From Thunnus maccoyii (taxonomy: Eukaryota > Chordata > Actinopteri > Scombriformes > Scombridae): a stretch of DNA of 64,000 bases. A model generated the notes under the pieces. It ran no database searches and was not told where the DNA came from. It saw nothing but the letters and a program-made list of their open reading frames with translations. This document shows, piece by piece, positions 62,896 through 64,000 of this stretch (position 1 is its first letter; each line of letters opens with the position of its first letter). The stretch lies in NCBI RefSeq assembly GCF_910596095.1, contig NC_056544.1, positions 17,407,155 to 17,471,154 on the forward strand, written 5' to 3'. A program made the position numbers and the translations under genes.

Positions 62896-64000
62896 CTAAA
62901 AACAAAAAAAAAAGAGTGCACACAGATAGTTAGCATACACTTATTTGGCAACACAACTTGTATTATTTGCAAAAAAAAAAAAAATCACATTTGGGTTTTT
63001 AGTCAAAAAGACCAAATGCTTTATTACCAGAGGGGAAAAGGAGGGAAAATGGAAATTAAATTGTAAATTAATGGAGAAGAACACGGGCAAAGTCAACTCT
63101 CATCTGGATATAAATTAGATGGGATATCAAAAATATAGCACACATTGTTCTAAAGATAAGACAAAACGCAAACACAAGACAACAACATCCAAGACAGGCA
63201 GACTAGTGATGCATGCCAAGAGACTCAGTCTGGTTTTCTTTTCTGTTATTTAGCCTTATTCAAAGGGGAGGTGGGACACAACACTCAGAAATTACAGGGC
63301 AGGTTTCTCTGAGTATCTTGTGCATCACTTGATAGAGTTTGAGGGAAGGCTAATAAACACAGCATAAAAATGGTAAGCAAAGACAAACCAATGTATGGGA
63401 AACACAGCAGACAGCAGATATCCAGATTGAGAGAATGTGGATAATAAAAACACTGATTTATTATCAAAGCACACAATAAAAAGCAAGCACATCTAGCAAG
63501 TTTCCACAGTGAGACCAATGCCAATTGCCATTCTAGTCATCTTTTGGAGGAATGAGCATACCAAAAGTCTCTATTGATCACCAAGGTTTTGCAGGAACAA
63601 TCACCCACACGGATGGGATGATACGGAAGAGAAGACAGAGAGAAATATAGAGTTCATGTACATAACAACAAGTATAACACATCAACAAACATGAAGCATA
63701 TGTCGTGAATAAAGCAACAGGAATGAAAACAGAGTTGACATTCACCTGAGGAATTTAAACGGAGACTGACTGTCTACTGAGTTATTGGAAGAACAGGTGT
63801 ACCAAAATACCATGTAGCAGAGATTCAGTGGAGCATGTGAGGTCAGATTGAAACGATAATACTAGAGGACAAAAAAAACATTCAAAAGCTGCTGTTCTCT
63901 ACAAACACATAAAACTTTCTCAATATGAGTAAGAGTAAGTTTTATTTCCTGCACCTTAGACTGAAAACTTTTCTCCCCAAAATAGGTTTGAAATCATGAT
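62896..64000. other. Intron 1 of the PKA gene up to the window edge
   Basis: No exon with the myristoylation-type start (Met-Gly-Asn) was found on the minus strand here. The sequence is AT-rich with short A-runs and no recognisable element. The first exon is expected further right. Confidence 0.5.

Overview
This is a teleost fish nuclear chromosome segment. Genes are split into many short exons with GT..AG introns. Dispersed DNA-transposon and non-LTR relics, CA/TG microsatellites and AATAAA signals are of the kinds usual in ray-finned fish. I see no bacterial, plasmid or viral genome organisation, no CRISPR array, and no rRNA or tRNA gene. No new multi-gene system is evident; what stands out is gene decay and nested transposons.

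Layout. (1) 1-10.8 kb has no secure gene. It holds repeats, a decayed Tc1/mariner-superfamily transposon at 5064-7229, and two weak minus-strand exon candidates, possibly the 5' end of mylk4, which is the divergent neighbour of WRNIP1 in human. (2) 10.9-18.8 kb: wrnip1, plus strand, 7 exons, 597 codons. (3) 19.3-21.1 kb: a dead pancreatic elastase (CELA3/ela3l-like) pseudogene, minus strand. (4) 21.8-28.4 kb: dhx30, plus strand, 19 exons, 1149 codons. (5) 29.0-31.7 kb: an alanine aminotransferase (GPT-like) unprocessed pseudogene, minus strand. (6) 33.0-42.4 kb: sharpin, plus strand, 9 exons, with a decayed L2/CR1-like LINE in intron 6. (7) 44.6-50.1 kb: gpaa1, minus strand, 12 exons, 615 codons. 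(8) 51.4-53.6 kb: exosc4, minus strand, 3 exons, 245 codons. (9) 56.4 kb to beyond 62.9 kb: a protein kinase A catalytic subunit gene (prkaca-like), minus strand, first exon outside the window.

The exon models were built by hand from splice sites, and every adjacent exon pair is phase compatible. The genes are mostly housekeeping and act in separate pathways: replication-fork protection, mitochondrial RNA handling, LUBAC/NF-kB signalling, GPI anchoring, RNA exosome and cAMP signalling. SHARPIN-GPAA1-EXOSC4 matches the human 8q24.3 neighbourhood, and GPT lies in the same human band, so the GPT-like relic beside sharpin may be an old neighbour.

Most notable observations: the PKA gene has an apparent 2-bp deletion at its last two codons that replaces the C-terminal Glu-Phe with a 12-residue tail, and it uses a GC splice donor before its last exon. 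Intron 1 of that gene holds a three-level transposon nest with visible target-site duplications. The elastase relic has lost its catalytic serine.
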